This document shows, one piece after another, positions 6,698 through 7,858 of a DNA stretch of 7,858 nucleotides. The notes below the pieces were generated by a model, which did no database searches, had not been told where the DNA came from, and saw only the letters and a list, made by a program, of their open reading frames with translations. The position numbers and the translations under genes are program-made. The stretch lies in assembly GCA_945952355.1 (NCBI GenBank), contig CAMFIW010000107.1, positions 1-7,858 on the forward strand. Direction: 5' to 3'. Each line of letters starts with the position of its first letter. Position 1 is the first letter of the stretch. The DNA is from an uncultured Phenylobacterium sp. (GTDB lineage Bacteria > Pseudomonadota > Alphaproteobacteria > Caulobacterales > Caulobacteraceae).

Positions 6698-6707
6698 AAA
6701 GCCAAAG

Positions 6708-7259
6708 ATGAGCTTCAGCACCAAGCACGCCCTTCGACTGGCGCTGATCGCGACCGCCGCCGCCTCGATGGCGGCCTGCGCCTCGCGTCCCAAGCCCACG
6801 CCGCCGATCTCCACCCCGACCCCGCCGGCCTCCGAGCCCGCGCCGGAACGGCCCGCGCCGACGCCCGGACCGGTGAGCCAGGGCGCCGTGCCCGGCTCCG
6901 AACAGGATTTCGTCGTGAATGTCGGCGACCGGGTCTATTTCGACACCGACGCCTTCGAAGTCCGCGCCGACGCGACGCCAGTGCTGAGCGCCCAGGCCGC
7001 CTGGCTGGCCCGGTATCCGAACGTCCAGATTCGGATCGAGGGCAATGCCGACGAACGCGGCACGCGTGAATACAACCTCGCCCTCGGCTCGCGGCGCGCC
7101 AATTCGATCCGCGACTTCCTGGTGTCCCGTGGGGTCGCCGCTTCGCGCATCGCCACCATCTCCTACGGCAAGGAACGGCCGATCGATCCAGGCACGGACG
7201 AGTCCGCCTGGCAGAAGAACCGCAACGGCCACACCGCGATCGTCAGCGGCGCGCGCTGA
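6708..7259 (+). CDS. pal: Pal, peptidoglycan-associated outer-membrane lipoprotein
   Basis: Pal is an outer-membrane lipoprotein whose OmpA-like domain grips diaminopimelate in peptidoglycan and which binds TolB and TolA. The product is 183 residues. The signal sequence ends in the lipobox M21-A-A-C24, so C24 is the acylated residue; position +2 is Ala, not Asp, consistent with sorting to the outer membrane. Met at -3 is slightly unusual. A proline-rich tether covers about 28-56. The OmpA-like domain includes V-Y-F-D-T-D at 77-81 and R-I-E-G-N-A-D-E-R-G-T at 109-119. D115 and R130 sit 15 apart, as do the known peptidoglycan-binding Asp and Arg of OmpA-type domains. AAGGA (6693-6697) lies 10 bases before the ATG. 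The gene stands 138 bases after tolB and is followed by a terminator. Confidence 0.98.
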   Translation: MSFSTKHALRLALIATAAASMAACASRPKPTPPISTPTPPASEPAPERPAPTPGPVSQGAVPGSEQDFVVNVGDRVYFDTDAFEVRADATPVLSAQAAWLARYPNVQIRIEGNADERGTREYNLALGSRRANSIRDFLVSRGVAASRIATISYGKERPIDPGTDESAWQKNRNGHTAIVSGAR

Positions 7260-7286
7260 TCCGGTCCTTGATCGGCCGACGTTTCG

Positions 7287-7311
7287 GAGGGGGCCTCGCG
7301 GCCCCCTCTTT
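7287..7311 (+). terminator. Rho-independent terminator after pal
   Basis: GAGGGGGCC (7287-7295) and GGCCCCCTC (7300-7308) form a perfect 9-bp stem with loop TCGC, followed by TTT. The T-run is short, but the stem is very strong and lies 27 bases after the pal stop codon. It probably ends most Tol-Pal transcription and separates pal from cpoB. Confidence 0.8.
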
Positions 7312-7382
7312 GCGTTGGGCCTCCGATTTGCGAACGTTCCCGCAGCCCCAATTCGGGCGCACCGCCCGCAGATGATGAGACC

Positions 7383-7858
7383 ATGAGCCTTCGCCGTTTC
7401 GCCTCGCCCACGCTCGCCCTGCTGCTGGTGGCCACCACCGCCGCGCCGGCCCTGTCCCAGACCCCGATGGATCCGCTCGACGCCCGAGACGCCAAGCGGC
7501 TCGACAAGATGGAGCAGGTGGTCCGAGAGCTCCGGTCGATCGTCTATCAAGGGCGTGACTCGGGTAAGCCCGTGGTGGTGCAGCCGGCCGAGACCGACTA
7601 CCAGCTGCAAGAGCTGACCCGGCGGATGAGCGACCTGGAGCAGAGCCTGACGCGGGTGAACGGCCAGCTTGAAACGTCCAACCACGACCTAGCGCTCGCA
7701 CGGCGCGACCTGGAGGCGCTGAAAGCCCAGAACCAGGCGCTCGACGCCCGCGCCAAGGCGCTGGAGCAGCAGGTCGCCGCGCTGGCCCCGCCGCCGCCCG
7801 CGCCGGGCGCCGACCTTTCGGGCGCGCCGCCGGCGGCCGCGCCTCCGGCGACGGCGAC
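7383..7858 (+). CDS. cpoB: CpoB (YbgF), periplasmic Tol-Pal-associated coiled-coil protein, partial
   Basis: CpoB coordinates Tol-Pal constriction with peptidoglycan synthesis by PBP1B at the division site, as known in E. coli. Only the first 158 codons are present; the frame is open at the right edge. A signal peptide (R4-R5, then a Leu/Val/Ala core at 10-20) has a likely A-L-S|Q cleavage after S25. A helical segment follows at about 36-57 (D-K-M-E-Q-V-V-R-E-L). A coiled coil covers about 72-135, rich in Leu, Gln and Glu, matching the YbgF trimerisation domain. From 136 a Pro/Ala linker begins; the TPR repeats that complete the family would lie beyond the window. Two nearby upstream ATGs (7372, 7375) are out of frame. 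The terminator after pal implies that expression depends on read-through or its own promoter in 7312-7382. Confidence 0.88.
   Translation, partial: MSLRRFASPTLALLLVATTAAPALSQTPMDPLDARDAKRLDKMEQVVRELRSIVYQGRDSGKPVVVQPAETDYQLQELTRRMSDLEQSLTRVNGQLETSNHDLALARRDLEALKAQNQALDARAKALEQQVAALAPPPPAPGADLSGAPPAAAPPATA

Noticed and set aside
5265..7685. Minus-strand frame of about 806 codons opposite tolB, pal and cpoB
   Set aside because: It is antisense to three confidently identified genes, has low-complexity Arg/Gly/His-rich translation, and shows no recognisable domain. Long antisense frames are expected at this G+C.
1..7858. tRNA, rRNA, riboswitch, phage or integrase signatures
   Set aside because: I looked for these on both strands by eye and saw none; nearly all of the window from 296 onward is accounted for by core genes and the short repeats described.

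Overview
The window reads as ordinary core chromosome of a GC-rich alphaproteobacterium, most likely Caulobacterales (Caulobacter, Phenylobacterium or Brevundimonas type). The reasons are the strong G/C third-position bias, the gene order ruvC-ruvA-ruvB-ybgC-tolQ-tolR-tolA-tolB-pal-cpoB, a LexA operator of the alphaproteobacterial GAAC-N7-GAAC form, and a palindromic intergenic repeat of a kind common in this group. The family placement comes from recognising the proteins by eye, not from a search.

Layout. Positions 1-295 carry no recognisable gene. Open frames run on both strands to the window edge with weak codon bias, and an apparent SOS box lies at 259-273. Positions 296-2560 hold ruvC, ruvA and ruvB, the Holliday-junction processing set. 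ruvC and ruvA overlap by 4 bases, while ruvA and ruvB are separated by a perfect 29-bp inverted repeat spanning 93 bp (1416-1508). A second, imperfect palindromic repeat (2571-2671) fills the gap before ybgC. Positions 2682-7259 hold ybgC, tolQ, tolR, tolA, tolB and pal, the Tol-Pal envelope machine; tolQ to tolB are packed within 3-9 bases of each other. A 138-bp gap precedes pal. A hairpin terminator (7287-7311) follows pal, and cpoB (ybgF) begins at 7383 and runs off the window.

How the genes work together. RuvA and RuvB bind a four-way junction and migrate it; RuvC cuts it. The SOS box suggests the set is induced by DNA damage. TolQ and TolR form the inner-membrane proton channel that energises TolA. 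TolA crosses the periplasm to TolB and the outer-membrane lipoprotein Pal, and this drives outer-membrane constriction at division. CpoB links Tol to peptidoglycan synthesis, and YbgC is the acyl-CoA thioesterase that travels with the cluster.

I see no convincing novel system. The most interesting points are the SOS operator, the recent-looking insertion between ruvA and ruvB, the palindrome immediately upstream of ybgC, the short proline-rich TolA, an apparently altered RuvA acidic pin, and the unexplained reading frames at the left edge.
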